Positions 35,588 through 43,531 of a stretch of 64,000 bases of DNA are shown here, one piece after another. A model generated the notes under the pieces. The model saw only the letters and a list, made by a program, of their open reading frames with translations. It did not search any database and was not told the DNA's origin. The DNA is from Porites lobata. Its lineage: Eukaryota > Cnidaria > Anthozoa > Scleractinia > Poritidae. The stretch lies in NCBI GenBank assembly GCA_942486035.1, contig CALNXK010000183.1, positions 16,001 to 80,000 of the forward strand. Direction: 5' to 3'. How positions within the stretch are numbered: position 1 is the stretch's first letter; each line of letters starts with the position of its first letter. The translations under genes and the position numbers were made by a program.

Positions 35588-36094
35588 TTACCAGTCTTTG
35601 CCATCGAGTTTGCGTCTAGTCGGAGTACCAAAGGGTTTCCACCCAGGAGCTGGGGCTAACTTTTTCAAAGCTTTTTCGGTGGCCTTTTTCAGCACAGTTT
35701 GTTTTAAACCTTCTTTTTTTCGGTCCTCACTCTGGGATTTGCGTGTACGTCTTCTTATGGCTCTGAGACTGTCTCTGGCTAATTCACCTGGAGTTTTCCA
35801 AGGCGATTCGCCTAACTGGTCTGAAAAGGGTAAATCTGTGGCTAATTCTTCCAAAGACTTTTCAGGGGTCTTGAAGGTAGAAGAAGGAGACTTTTTACTT
35901 TTAGGTGTCTTCGGTAACAAACACTTTCCTTTCGATCCAGTTTTAAAGGAAAACTTGGGTTTTTTTCTGCTTTCCGGAGTCTTGGGCGACTGTTTAATAG
36001 CCGGTGTCACGGCTGTTTGTTGTACGTTAGGGGTCGTGGCTTTCCTTTTTATACCCTTCTGAATTTTAGCAATATTACTCATAAATTGTTGCAT
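35588..36094 (-). CDS. Lysine/proline/threonine-rich basic protein
   Basis: ATG 36094 begins MQQFMSNIAKIQKG and the 168-aa frame is open to the stop at 35588. It is highly basic with repeated TPxxK phrases (PKTPESRKKPK, PKTPKSKKSP, FKTPEKSLE), and ends with helical basic segments. Such proteins are usually disordered and could bind DNA in the virion, but I recognise no family. The start is 12 bp after the preceding stop. It is one of the intact frames in the block. Confidence 0.5.
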   Translation of the reverse strand: MQQFMSNIAKIQKGIKRKATTPNVQQTAVTPAIKQSPKTPESRKKPKFSFKTGSKGKCLLPKTPKSKKSPSSTFKTPEKSLEELATDLPFSDQLGESPWKTPGELARDSLRAIRRRTRKSQSEDRKKEGLKQTVLKKATEKALKKLAPAPGWKPFGTPTRRKLDGKDW

Positions 36095-36105
36095 GGGACC
36101 CACCG

Positions 36106-36372
36106 CTAAATTATTGGATCGTCATCATCCGTGTCGTCATCATCACGCCCTATAGCGCGCATACCCCCAGGCTGACGAATTTTCTTGGTCCATTGTCGTA
36201 ACTGTCGGTTCACGGATTTCAAACGGGGTTCTTTCCAGGTATCGGGGGCAGGACTTTCTAGCAACAGTTTTTGTTGGGCCGCTAGACCCACTGCTTTAGT
36301 CAGACGACTATCATCTAAGAGGTCGGATTTGTATTTATCCCTTAGCCGAAAAAATTGAACAGAGTTTTCCAT
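36106..36372 (-). CDS. Small virion-block ORF with acidic tail
   Basis: ATG 36372 (MENSVQFFRLRDKYK) gives 88 aa ending in the acidic run DDDDTDDDDPII. The frame stays open upstream to about 36450 (PWDFDVHSLLTVDG), so the true start may be further up or in another exon; a GTAAGT donor-like site on minus lies near 36435. The basic middle (NRQLRQWTKKIRQPGG) and acidic tail resemble linker-type Polinton proteins, but I cannot name it. Confidence 0.45.
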   Translation of the reverse strand: MENSVQFFRLRDKYKSDLLDDSRLTKAVGLAAQQKLLLESPAPDTWKEPRLKSVNRQLRQWTKKIRQPGGMRAIGRDDDDTDDDDPII

Positions 36373-36398
36373 GGGCGTGCTACTAATACCGTCAACGG

Positions 36399-36566
36399 TC
36401 AGCAATGAATGAACATCAAAGTCCCACGGGCATACTTACACGTTTTTGGACCCCCACTCTTGGGATATTTTTCTTTCATGCGTTGGTGAAGGTTTTTCAA
36501 CAGGGTGACCAACGTCATCAACCCTTCTAGCACACATAGCAGTCGTTGGAACAGGACTTGTTTCAT
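36399..36566 (-). CDS. Small helical ORF
   Basis: Starts at ATG 36566, one base after the preceding stop, and reads 55 aa with a leucine-rich helix (LLCVLEGLMTLVTLLKNLHQRM) followed by a basic stretch. It could be a separate small protein or the first exon of the gene at 36106-36372, since a GTAAGT lies near its end. Evidence is limited to frame and spacing. Confidence 0.3.
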   Translation of the reverse strand: MKQVLFQRLLCVLEGLMTLVTLLKNLHQRMKEKYPKSGGPKTCKYARGTLMFIHC

Positions 36567-36567
36567 C

Positions 36568-36900
36568 TTAATAGCGGTAGCGGGTCTTAGCACAATGATA
36601 ACAACGTTTTAACTCACTCCAAACACCTGCGCCTAATTAATGAATCATGAGGTGACGTCTTCTTTTTATACTCTGACGGGGACTTGCAATCAGGCGAAGT
36701 TGTTTGCTGTAGGGTTTTAATTTGGGCACAGTTTTTCTGCCAGGACGAATCGCCCCACGCAAGGTATTCATGACTAATTCACTCACAGCATTAATTTGAT
36801 CTGCATTGGCATAGCGAAGTTTTTGTTGACGTTTGTTTTGGTTGGCTTCCTTTAAGACATCTTTTAAAAAGGCTCCTTGTCATGTCATACGTCCTGTCAT
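36568..36900 (-). pseudogene. Conserved small Polinton protein, broken
   Basis: ATG 36900 overlaps the previous stop (ATGA). The frame reads about 110 codons with the recognisable parts NADQINAVSELVMNTLRG, KLKPYSKQLRLIASPR, KRRRHLM and a C-terminal CYHCAKTR with a CxxC. I associate this order with a small conserved Polinton ORF of unknown role. In-frame stops interrupt it near the start (TGA, codon 7) and at 36637-36639 (TAA), before the end at 36568. A TATAAAAA at 36663-36670 on minus lies inside it and may drive the next gene. Confidence 0.55.
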
Positions 36901-37145
36901 CGTGCTTTAGGCCTCCTTTGGGGTCTGCGGTTCCTTTTATACTTCTGTTTGGATAAGGCATGTAAAGCTTTCATGGTCCCATAATTGGCCGCAGCGCCGA
37001 GTCCTCCCATGGCTGCCGCTTTTCCTCCAGCCACTAAGGCAAGAATAGCTGCTGCTAAGAAGGGAGCTATCCCTCCACGTTGTCTTCCCACCCCAGGTTT
37101 GCGCTTTTTTGCCAACCCTCTCCGTCGTTGTCGTCCTTTGGCCAT
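36897..37145 (-). CDS. Basic pX/mu-like core protein
   Basis: MAKGRQRRRGLAKKRK opens an 82-aa protein with basic ends and a glycine/alanine-rich hydrophobic centre (FLAAAILALVAGGKAAAMGG). This layout resembles the small adenovirus-type core peptides (pX/mu) found in adintoviruses and Polintons, which condense DNA or disrupt membranes. A TATAAAAG box (37175-37182, minus) lies 30 bases before the ATG. The frame is continuous with the ATPase upstream, with no stop between, so a fused product is also possible. It ends in the ATGA overlap at 36897-36900. Confidence 0.55.
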   Translation of the reverse strand: MAKGRQRRRGLAKKRKPGVGRQRGGIAPFLAAAILALVAGGKAAAMGGLGAAANYGTMKALHALSKQKYKRNRRPQRRPKAR

Positions 37146-37816
37146 GGTTAATGAATCGCTCGTGAATGAATCTCCTTTTATATCTTCGTCAAACGTATGG
37201 ACCTGAGGTTTCCCCTTACGTTGGGTTAAATGACTCCATACGCGAAAACGATCGTCGGAGGCTGGATGTAAATCCAACATAAAATAACCAAAGGGGCGAG
37301 CCATCAACCTCAAAAATAATTGAAGCGCTCGTCGCCATTTGTCTGGATACACTTGCAGCAACAAGTTACGGATGCCCGTCTTGTCACGAGGACTTTTGAA
37401 GCAAATAGCATAATGCGCGTTGCGGTTGATGGTTTTGGCAAATTTGCCGGGAGGAAAGAGATCTTGGGCTAGATATAAGGCGGTAATACCACGATGATGA
37501 GAATCTTTGGTAAATAAATCCAACACGCGTTTATCATTGCCCGATTCCTCCATCAGATCATCGAGAATGAGAATCCCATGATGTTCAGGTTTAAACCATT
37601 TGACTAACGCTCCTTCAGGAGGAAGACCTTTGTAAAAGTGAACGTTGGAGTGTTTTTTCATGCGATCAAAACGTGGTTGCCATCGATCGTAGCAGTAAAC
37701 CATCTTTAGGGGAGGGGGATAAAACAGTTTTTTCTCTTTCAAGAGGCTTTCGACCAATTTACTCTTGCCAGACCTAGACGGGCCGCAATAATTACACTAG
37801 CAGGTTGACGAATCAT
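37146..37816 (-). pseudogene. FtsK/HerA-type genome packaging ATPase, frameshifted at Walker A
   Basis: This motor would pump DNA into the capsid. ATG 37816 starts MIRQPASVII; within about 12 codons a one-base frame change occurs exactly at the P-loop. The next frame carries GPSRSGKSKLVESLL (Walker A), VHFYKGLPPEG, HGILILDDLMEE (Walker B), then HHRGITALYLAQDLFP and NRNAHYAICF, typical of Polinton packaging ATPases. It stays open and runs without a stop into the pX-like protein. Apart from the frameshift the domain looks complete. Confidence 0.7.
37175..37182 (-). promoter_or_regulatory. TATAAAAG box ahead of pX-like ORF
   Basis: TATAAAAG on minus, 30 bases before ATG 37145, within the 3' part of the ATPase reading frame. 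Confidence 0.45.
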
Positions 37817-37922
37817 GTTTCCCACGGTTTACGAAAGTGCCACCCCGTTGGTAGGGTGAATTGTAACGACCCACCGATCGCTGGTGTTTCACACGCGATT
37901 GCGATTTTTGTCCACGTCTCAT
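37797..37922 (-). CDS. Tiny basic ORF overlapping the ATPase start
   Basis: ATG 37922 lies two bases after the preceding stop and gives 41 aa rich in arginine, glutamine and glycine (MRRGQKSQSRVKHQRS). It overlaps the first 20 bases of the ATPase frame. It could be a small nucleic-acid-binding virion peptide, or an N-terminal extension of the ATPase lost through the frame change there. Confidence 0.35.
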   Translation of the reverse strand: MRRGQKSQSRVKHQRSVGRYNSPYQRGGTFVNRGKHDSSTC

Positions 37923-37924
37923 GA

Positions 37925-38233
37925 TTACACGCCTAAAATGTCTTTGACACGTTGTCGTTTCTTTTTATAGCTTTCTTTAGCTTTGGTTTTGGCATAAAGA
38001 CCTACGGCTGCGGGAATTTTACGTTTCAGACCTCGTTTTAACACTTGGCTTGAGCTTTTAACGGCCTCTGTGGCAGACGCCCCTTTTTCATACGCGTCAA
38101 GGCCATGTCCAATGGATCGAAGCAATGTGGGTCCAGCTAATTTGACCAACTCTTGTGAAAACCCTTTTACTTTCAGAGTGGGGGTATGATATCGTGTGAG
38201 TGACCCACCCAACATGATGAAAGACTGTGCCAT
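37925..38233 (-). CDS. pVI-like minor virion protein
   Basis: MAQSFIMLGGSLTRYH opens an intact 102-aa frame. Features are an N-terminal glycine-containing hydrophobic stretch, a central amphipathic segment (GLDAYEKGASATEAVKSS) and a basic C-terminus (KKKRQRVKDILGV). Position next to the minor capsid gene and overall character fit the adenovirus pVI-like proteins reported in Polinton/adintovirus relatives, where an amphipathic helix acts on membranes. This is by analogy. A TATAAAAG box (38251-38258) sits inside the end of the upstream capsid gene, about 20 bases before this ATG. Confidence 0.5.
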   Translation of the reverse strand: MAQSFIMLGGSLTRYHTPTLKVKGFSQELVKLAGPTLLRSIGHGLDAYEKGASATEAVKSSSQVLKRGLKRKIPAAVGLYAKTKAKESYKKKRQRVKDILGV

Positions 38234-38250
38234 CAGAGAGGAGAGGGTTC

Positions 38251-38258
38251 TTTTATAC
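38251..38258 (-). promoter_or_regulatory. TATAAAAG box ahead of pVI-like gene
   Basis: TATAAAAG on minus, 18 bases before the ATG at 38233 and overlapping the stop of the minor capsid gene. It is one of several such boxes in the block, each close to a start codon. Confidence 0.5.
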
Positions 38259-39392
38259 TCGTCGAAACCCTAGGGTCACCAGTGTTTTGCCCGTAGGCAG
38301 GACCAACAAGGATCCACGAGGTGTAGCGAGTGACACTTCAATGATTTCCACTCGTTTGCTTCGCAGTCGAATCCATTCGCGATGAAGGGGTTCTACCGTA
38401 GCTCGGCCCTGACCCCGACGTTCCAATTCCACTTTTCTCAACAACGAATGTTTTTGGATCTCAACGATGGTCGATTCGACTACATCGCAATACAACATCA
38501 CTGTTTGTTTGATGGTTCCCACATGTGTATTAAACAAGGCATTTAAGTTTAGGAATTGCCAATCGACGTAGCGGGTGAGATACATATACTGCTTTCCTTC
38601 CTCGGTCTTGACTTTGAATAACTCATTACCTCCCATTAAATCGTGTGGTTTAATCCCCACAAAGTGTTCTCCTAACCACTGATACCTTTGATTGGTTCTC
38701 GTAGGAAGTGTGGTATCATTATAGGTGTTGGTGGGTAATGCATAGTCTAAATTGGGTCCTAATTGATACTTGTCGTTCTTGTCTGTGGTAAGGAGGCCAA
38801 ACTTTTGAGCAAAGTCGACATAAAACCCAACGGTTGATAAGGGTTGCACTTTATTGGCCGCATCGCGAGCATAGACATCTTGGGGCGGGACGGCTTTTAA
38901 AACCAGCGTGTCTTGTTTCCATTCAAACGTGGGTTTCCAAGTGGATTTCAAGGATACAGTGGCTGCATCATTTTTGGCTGTTTTCCAAGCGACTGAGGTG
39001 GTCGTCAAATCTTTCATCATGGTTTGATCCATATGGGTGATAATATTATGCCATAATTGAATACCTGAGGTAACCGGAAAATCGTTTTCCATCACGTCCT
39101 TTAAGATCACCTCTTTGTCTTTGGCTTTAAAGTCCACCAACCATGAGTTATCCGCTGCTTGATAACGTTGGGTGAAAGTATAACGATATTTGATTAACCC
39201 TATATCCTGATTAGAGGAAAGAACGGTGGGACTATGTCCCTCGTCAGCCACGAAGACACTCCATAAACTCGCTTGCCAAGTGTCTCACGGTAAATTCAAT
39301 ATGGTGGGTAAACGGACTTTAAAATTGTTGTTTTTATTGTTGGGAAATTCATCAGTGGGATCATTGATGAGAGTGATACGAAATTCATTCAT
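38253..39392 (-). pseudogene. Penton-like minor capsid protein (single jelly roll)
   Basis: ATG 39392 (MNEFRITLIND) overlaps the integrase stop in ATGA. The 379-codon frame starts with the family pattern FxVxLP-x-L..W (FKVRLPTILNLP, then TWQASLW), which is characteristic of Polinton penton/minor capsid proteins, and ends with the equally typical PLHREWIRLRSKRVEIIEV and TLVTLGFRR. This protein would occupy the capsid vertices. One in-frame TGA (39285-39287, codon 36) breaks it; the remaining 332 codons are open. No major capsid protein gene lies beside it, which is where it would be expected. Confidence 0.75.
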
Positions 39393-40442
39393 AGTACTTG
39401 CAAGTCTTTTTTCCAAATCCAACTGTTATACTCTTTGGGCTACCCTTTCCACGCAACAAACACTTGATTTCCTTTTCGTTTTAACACTTTTTCCACCCGA
39501 AATAATGCCTCATCGGGGAGTACAACCTTTTGAACATCTTCTTCATAAAATGTGCCTTTTATGGGTGTTCCATTCCATTCTGTGAGGGTGTAGGTGACAA
39601 CGGGGCGGATGGTTGAAATTCCATGGACTAAAAAGACTTCTTCTGTCCAAGCAGGCAAATACCCTTTTTGAAACACCCGATGTTTTTTGTTTAACCGTAC
39701 TTTATCTCCCACACGCAGTTTAGGATGAGCCCGTTTGCGTAACCGCTTTTTATACAATCGATTCGAAATCAAATATTCATTGTCCGGGGTTACATGAGCA
39801 GGTTTTTCTTGAAAACTGGAATGAACCGTGTGATTGTATTGCTCCACGATGAGGGGAAGGGCTTTCAAGTAGGTGCGGGTATTGGCAGCAGTAAAATAAC
39901 GGTACAGTTTGGTTTTTAACGTTTTAATCAACACTTCAGCTAAAGCGGCTTTTGTATCCCCTTGGGTGGAAAAATGGTCTACTTGGTGTTTTTTAAAAAA
40001 AGGCTTGCATCTTAGCGTTCATGAACTCTGTCCCGTCGTCTGATTGCACCCGTTGAGGTTGTCTGGGGCTAGCTTGTTTCCATAACGTCTGTAATGCTCG
40101 CACCATCACCGCACCTGTTTTGTTTTTGATGGGAATGGTCGAGACACATTTGGACAGGACATCCACCACGGTTAAAATGTATCGGTGACCTTTATTCCAT
40201 TTGGCTAATTTCTGGACGTCCATCAGATCCATCACCCACTGTTGATCGACTTTAAAGACCATGACGGGCAAGGTTGGAAAATGACGACGTCGGGACTTGT
40301 GTAACGTGTAACTCAACATGGTTTCTAACACTTGACGAGCTTTGGATTGAGCGAGTCCATGGGCTTTGGCAAATTTAGCCACACCTCCTAACGAGCCAGG
40401 TTGGGAAGGATCGACATAGGCGTTCGACAGTTTTTGCGCCAT
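39389..40442 (-). pseudogene. Retroviral-type integrase with chromodomain, broken
   Basis: It inserts the element into DNA. ATG 40442 (MAQKLSNAYVDP) opens the N-terminal part with QWVMDLMDVQ (first catalytic aspartate, residue 72 or 75) and QSDDGTEF (second, residue 135). A run of seven A (plus strand 39995-40001) causes a frame change; the following frame carries the region of the catalytic glutamate (KAALAEVLIKTL), LRVGDKVRL and a C-terminal chromodomain (FRVEKVLKRKGNQVFVAWKG). An in-frame TAG at 39440-39442 interrupts the chromodomain. The zinc-binding N-terminal domain is not evident. The final TGA overlaps the capsid ATG. Confidence 0.75.
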
Positions 40443-40710
40443 GATACATGAACCACTGTGCTAACAAATAGGACAATGAATACGTCCATGAAGAATAGTG
40501 TGTCTTTAAATAGTGAAAAATCAATGGTCCCTGCGTGGGAAAATGACGTTGCAACCAGGTGATGTAAATAGCGTAACAACCCCAACTGCGATGGGTGTCC
40601 ATCATATACTCAAATAAGGCAATAGGTTCACAGCGCTCTTCTGGAATGGGTCTGTCTTGGGCTAGTTTTTGACAAATCCACATAGTGCATCTATACTCTA
40701 AGGCTTCCAT
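40375..40710 (-). CDS. Unknown tryptophan/tyrosine-rich protein
   Basis: MEALEYRCTMWICQKL opens a 111-aa frame overlapping the start of the integrase by about 70 bases. It is aromatic-rich (RSWGCYAIYITWLQRHF). A TATAAAG at 40745-40751 (minus) lies 35 bases before the ATG. I recognise no domain. The overlap suggests that either the last 22 codons or the first part of the integrase are not used. Confidence 0.4.
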   Translation of the reverse strand: MEALEYRCTMWICQKLAQDRPIPEERCEPIALFEYMMDTHRSWGCYAIYITWLQRHFPTQGPLIFHYLKTHYSSWTYSLSYLLAQWFMYHGAKTVERLCRSFPTWLVRRCG

Positions 40711-40744
40711 GGTGAACAATGATATCTATGAGGAGGTGGCTGTG

Positions 40745-40751
40745 CTTTATA
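40745..40751 (-). promoter_or_regulatory. TATAAAG box
   Basis: TATAAAG on minus, 34 bases before the ATG at 40710 and at the end of the preceding gene. Confidence 0.45.
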
Positions 40752-41031
40752 CTTCAAAAAAGTTTTTGGCATACCCTTCCGTTCCAATACATGAAGGACA
40801 TGGTATGGCCAAAATGGTATCACAGGGTTCTTTTGAATCAAGATATCTTTGACACTTTGGACAGAGCAACTTGTACCGCAATTGAGCATTATCTGTTTGT
40901 AATACAGCTATTTCCCCTTTCATGTCTTCAATTTGTTTATCTCGGACCTGTAAAAGGGCTCGGAGTTGTTTCAATTCAACTTCACAATCATGCCAAGCGC
41001 GAGTCATGTCTAACAACCTTTTAGCGGACAT
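40747..41031 (-). CDS. Coiled-coil protein with a C-terminal zinc ribbon
   Basis: An intact 94-aa frame. Residues 10-50 are heptad-like and charged (CEVELKQLRALLQVRDKQIE). The C-terminal half has two cysteine pairs, LLCPKCQRY and IPCPSCIGT, about 22 residues apart, suitable for one zinc ion. It could be a small transcription or assembly factor. A TATAAAG (41075-41081, minus) lies 44 bases before the ATG. Confidence 0.5.
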   Translation of the reverse strand: MSAKRLLDMTRAWHDCEVELKQLRALLQVRDKQIEDMKGEIAVLQTDNAQLRYKLLCPKCQRYLDSKEPCDTILAIPCPSCIGTEGYAKNFFEV

Positions 41032-41328
41032 GATGATGACCTCAAAATAAAACTAAATGGAGTAGATTGGGTTGCTTTATAACCCTAACCCTAACCCCTT
41101 GGGACTAGGGTTTATTACCATATTAACCCTAACCCTAGAGACAAAGAACCACACCTTCCCAATTCACACTTTTTATTGTTTAAGACAACACCAATGATGG
41201 ACCCTCGTTTTTACATCTTTGTGCACATCCACTAATTGTTCAAAAAAACGTTCTTGAGCTGGGGTTAATGGTAACCCTTGTTGCTTTCGTTTACGGAAAT
41301 ACGACGCCAAACTGCACACTTTTTCCGG
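41032..41328. other. Non-coding gap with TATA box and telomere-like repeats
   Basis: Holds the TATAAAG box at 41075-41081 and two short clusters of CCCTAA (41082-41095 and 41124-41135), the complement of the animal telomere repeat. The rest has no supported gene; the end overlaps an open frame of low interest. Confidence 0.5.
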
Positions 41329-42184
41329 CTAGTCACCAAAGGGCCAGGGTCTCTTCACATGATCAGCAATGGCTGCTTCGTTTTGAGGCCAAAATCCTGT
41401 GACGGGTTTGCACTGATGATGACAGGCGTGCAAATATTTTTCATCTGCAGGGGATAAGTGTTTGCCTTGGTTTTTTCTCTTTTGCAAGTAGGACTCTAAA
41501 ATGGCATCACTAGGAGGTAAGCCTCCAAAGGTCTTCGACACAGAGGTTTGAAACTCGCTGTTGGCCATGGCATTGATGTCATCCCATTGGTCTCGTTTCT
41601 TGATTACCTCCGCTATCTCGGGACTCCAATGAAAGGTACTTGGCAGGGATTTCTTCCAAGGATTTACACTTTGTTTGGTCTGCCGCTGCTGCTCTTGTTG
41701 TTTGGCAGATTCTGCAAACTGACTGAACCAGGCTTGGTCGGATTGCCGCTTTTTCCACTGTTCGACATTTTGCTCTGCTTGGTGCATCCACTCTCGATTT
41801 TCTTTAGTGAAGGATTTGAGGGGTCTTGGTTTGTAGGTTTTTCGCAGCCAGTCTGGCATGGGATCAGACGGAAATGGATACAACGGTTGTATGGATCCAT
41901 TGAAAATACTTGCAACGAGCGTCTTGAGCGGAACCACCACAGGTAAGAAACACTTTGTTGAGATTTTTGGCAGTCTTACTTAACCGCATCTTGGGGAGCT
42001 TTTGGCAATGACACATTAGATTACCCCATTTGGTATGGACTTCAGGATGAATCTCTTGTTGAAGGACCATTTTGACTTTTTTCTTATCTTCGTCTTTTCC
42101 ATAATACGAGGGACAGGGTTTCTCTTGATCCCCAAATACTAGGAGAAATTCAGTGGTTAATGGTTCATTCCCGTGGAAGTTCAT
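41329..42184 (-). pseudogene. GRF zinc-finger protein, copy 1, frameshifted
   Basis: ATG 42184 (MNFHGNEPLTTEF) leads to a GRF-type zinc finger: CHCQK, then the NLNKVFLTC core, then CKYFQWIH, with the C/C/C spacing and terminal FxW of that family, which binds single-stranded nucleic acid. Near 41885 the frame changes, and the continuing frame (open to 41329) encodes a glutamine/lysine-rich region with several tryptophans (QSDQAWFSQF, WSPEIAEVIKKRDQWDD). The overlap of the two frames (41864-41940) marks the break. Copy 2 is at 42380-43204. Confidence 0.55.
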
Positions 42185-42379
42185 GATGATAACTGATCAT
42201 GGTTCAACGCATGCCGTGTATTTAATAAAACCCCTATGACGTCAACCCCTCCCTAGGGAGCGGGCAAGTCTGGGTCATGACGTCAATGACCCTCCCCAGA
42301 GAAAGGGTAAAACATGACAAACAACATGCACTAACGTAGCAAAAACAACTTTAATACAATCACACGTTTTTACAATGCT
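42185..42379. promoter_or_regulatory. CRE-type promoter module 1
   Basis: Two perfect TGACGTCA palindromes (42237-42244, 42278-42285) are 41 bases apart, around CCTCCCTAGGGAGCGGGCAA. A nearly identical arrangement with the same spacing is found at 43419-43467. TGACGTCA is the CREB/ATF binding site. A TTTATTAAATA at about 42222-42232 on minus could be the TATA element for the gene starting at 42184. Confidence 0.6.
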
Positions 42380-43204
42380 TTAAGGAAATTGAAATCCTCG
42401 TTCGGTTTTCTGCTTTTTCTCCAGGCTCATCCTGTCACTGACCATGTCCGCCAGTCGTTTCTTCAGGGCTTTTCGAGTGGCTGTCTTGGGTACATAGTTG
42501 GGTTTGGGGGGATCATGGATCCACTGAAAATACCCACATCTGGCTTCTCGAGGTTTGGGACAGCCTAGGAAGACTTTGTTCATGTTACTGGGTGTTTGAC
42601 TCAACTGCAATTTGGGCGCTAATCCACAACGACAGCTAAGGGTTCCCCACTGATTGAGTATTTTGCTGTGTATCTCGTTACACAAGGCTTCCGCCACAAT
42701 CTGCTTTCTCTGAACACTTCCAAAAAAGACCGGATAGGTATAACACAGGGCTAGTCCTTGGTTAGGAAGGACAAAGTTGGTATGCAGAGGTTTGTTTTCA
42801 TCTTCCAAATACTCCAACATGTTAGCCATTTGCTCTGGTTCCTCCACAGGCCACAATTCCACGGTTCCACCATCTTGGGTCACTGCTACTCCCTCTTCCA
42901 ACACTTTCACAGGCGCTAGGTCAGGTTGTGTTTCCATAGAGCTTGGTCCATTGGACATGTCATCTCGCATCATCTCTTCATAGCTTTGGAGAGACGGTCT
43001 AGGATACTCTTCTATGTTTCCTGCTAATGACGGACCAGGCATGAGAAGGTTAGTGGGCACTGTGGGCTGAGGAGGGATGACTCGCAGTTCATCTCCAGCA
43101 TACGGTAGATCCTCGATCACTTCTTTAGGGTTGACTGTTTTCTTGTTTTTCTTGCCTTTTGGACGTTTGTTGCTTCCTTGATCTAGTACTTGAGGTTGAA
43201 TCAT
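42380..43204 (-). CDS. GRF zinc-finger protein, copy 2, intact
   Basis: A 274-aa open frame from ATG 43204. The N-terminal 130 residues are proline- and acid-rich (PPQPTVPTNLLMPGPS) and probably disordered. Then WGTLSCRCGLAPK, MNKVFLGCPKP and CGYFQWIHDPP make a GRF zinc finger, followed by a basic helix (RKALKKRLADM). The order upstream-region-then-GRF matches copy 1 (41329-42184), showing duplication. GRF fingers occur in topoisomerase III, NEIL3 and APE2, where they bind single-stranded DNA; here a replication or packaging helper is plausible. The start directly abuts a small ORF stop (TGAATG). Confidence 0.6.
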   Translation of the reverse strand: MIQPQVLDQGSNKRPKGKKNKKTVNPKEVIEDLPYAGDELRVIPPQPTVPTNLLMPGPSLAGNIEEYPRPSLQSYEEMMRDDMSNGPSSMETQPDLAPVKVLEEGVAVTQDGGTVELWPVEEPEQMANMLEYLEDENKPLHTNFVLPNQGLALCYTYPVFFGSVQRKQIVAEALCNEIHSKILNQWGTLSCRCGLAPKLQLSQTPSNMNKVFLGCPKPREARCGYFQWIHDPPKPNYVPKTATRKALKKRLADMVSDRMSLEKKQKTERGFQFP

Positions 43205-43354
43205 TCATTTTTCAAAATTCGCCATCTTGGGGTCGTGAGGACGAGTTATGGACTCCTCATCAGGGGAACCAAATATAGCGTTCATGGTATTCTGAAGTTC
43301 AGACATTCTGCTTCGTTGCAATTGCTGAACGGTTGGTTCTTGAAATTTGCACAT
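43205..43354 (-). CDS. Small upstream ORF
   Basis: ATG 43354 gives 49 aa (MCKFQEPTVQQLQRS...) ending in a TGA that touches the ATG of the GRF protein. It lies just downstream of the divergent CRE module. It may be a leader peptide or an N-terminal part of the GRF protein separated by a mutation; the reading frames are the same (one TGA then ATG), so a larger ancestral protein is possible. Confidence 0.35.
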   Translation of the reverse strand: MCKFQEPTVQQLQRSRMSELQNTMNAIFGSPDEESITRPHDPKMANFEK

Positions 43355-43407
43355 AATGACTTTTTTCACTTGAACACATTACTTTATTGAGCATTTGGGT
43401 CCTAAGG

Positions 43408-43531
43408 GCATTGGGTCATGACGTCAATCCCTCCCTGGGGAGCGGGCAAGTCTAGGCCATGACGTCAATATCTTGTTTACGCTTGGGTGGATGACGTGAA
43501 TCTAGTCACGTTCGCGTTCCTTTTAAATAGC
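43408..43531. promoter_or_regulatory. Divergent CRE-type promoter module 2
   Basis: Perfect TGACGTCA sites at 43419-43426 and 43460-43467 flank CCTCCCTGGGGAGCGGGCAA at the same 41-base spacing as module 1. A further near-site TGACGTGA is at 43492-43499 and a TTTAAATA box at 43522-43529. It lies between the minus block (first ATG 43354) and the plus gene (ATG 43532), so it could drive both. Confidence 0.65.

Noticed and set aside
33244..39442. Reassigned stop codons (alternative genetic code) in the Polinton
   Set aside because: All three stop codons occur in-frame, they accompany frameshifts, and intact neighbouring genes end at ordinary stops. Mutational decay explains them better.
39226..39585. 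Plus-strand ORFs across the minor capsid and integrase genes
   Set aside because: Shadows of genes with clear family motifs on minus.
39993..40010. Programmed frameshift in the integrase at the seven-A (T) run
   Set aside because: The shift needed is +1 and does not fit a standard -1 slippery heptamer reading. A homopolymer indel is more likely, and the same gene has a separate stop.
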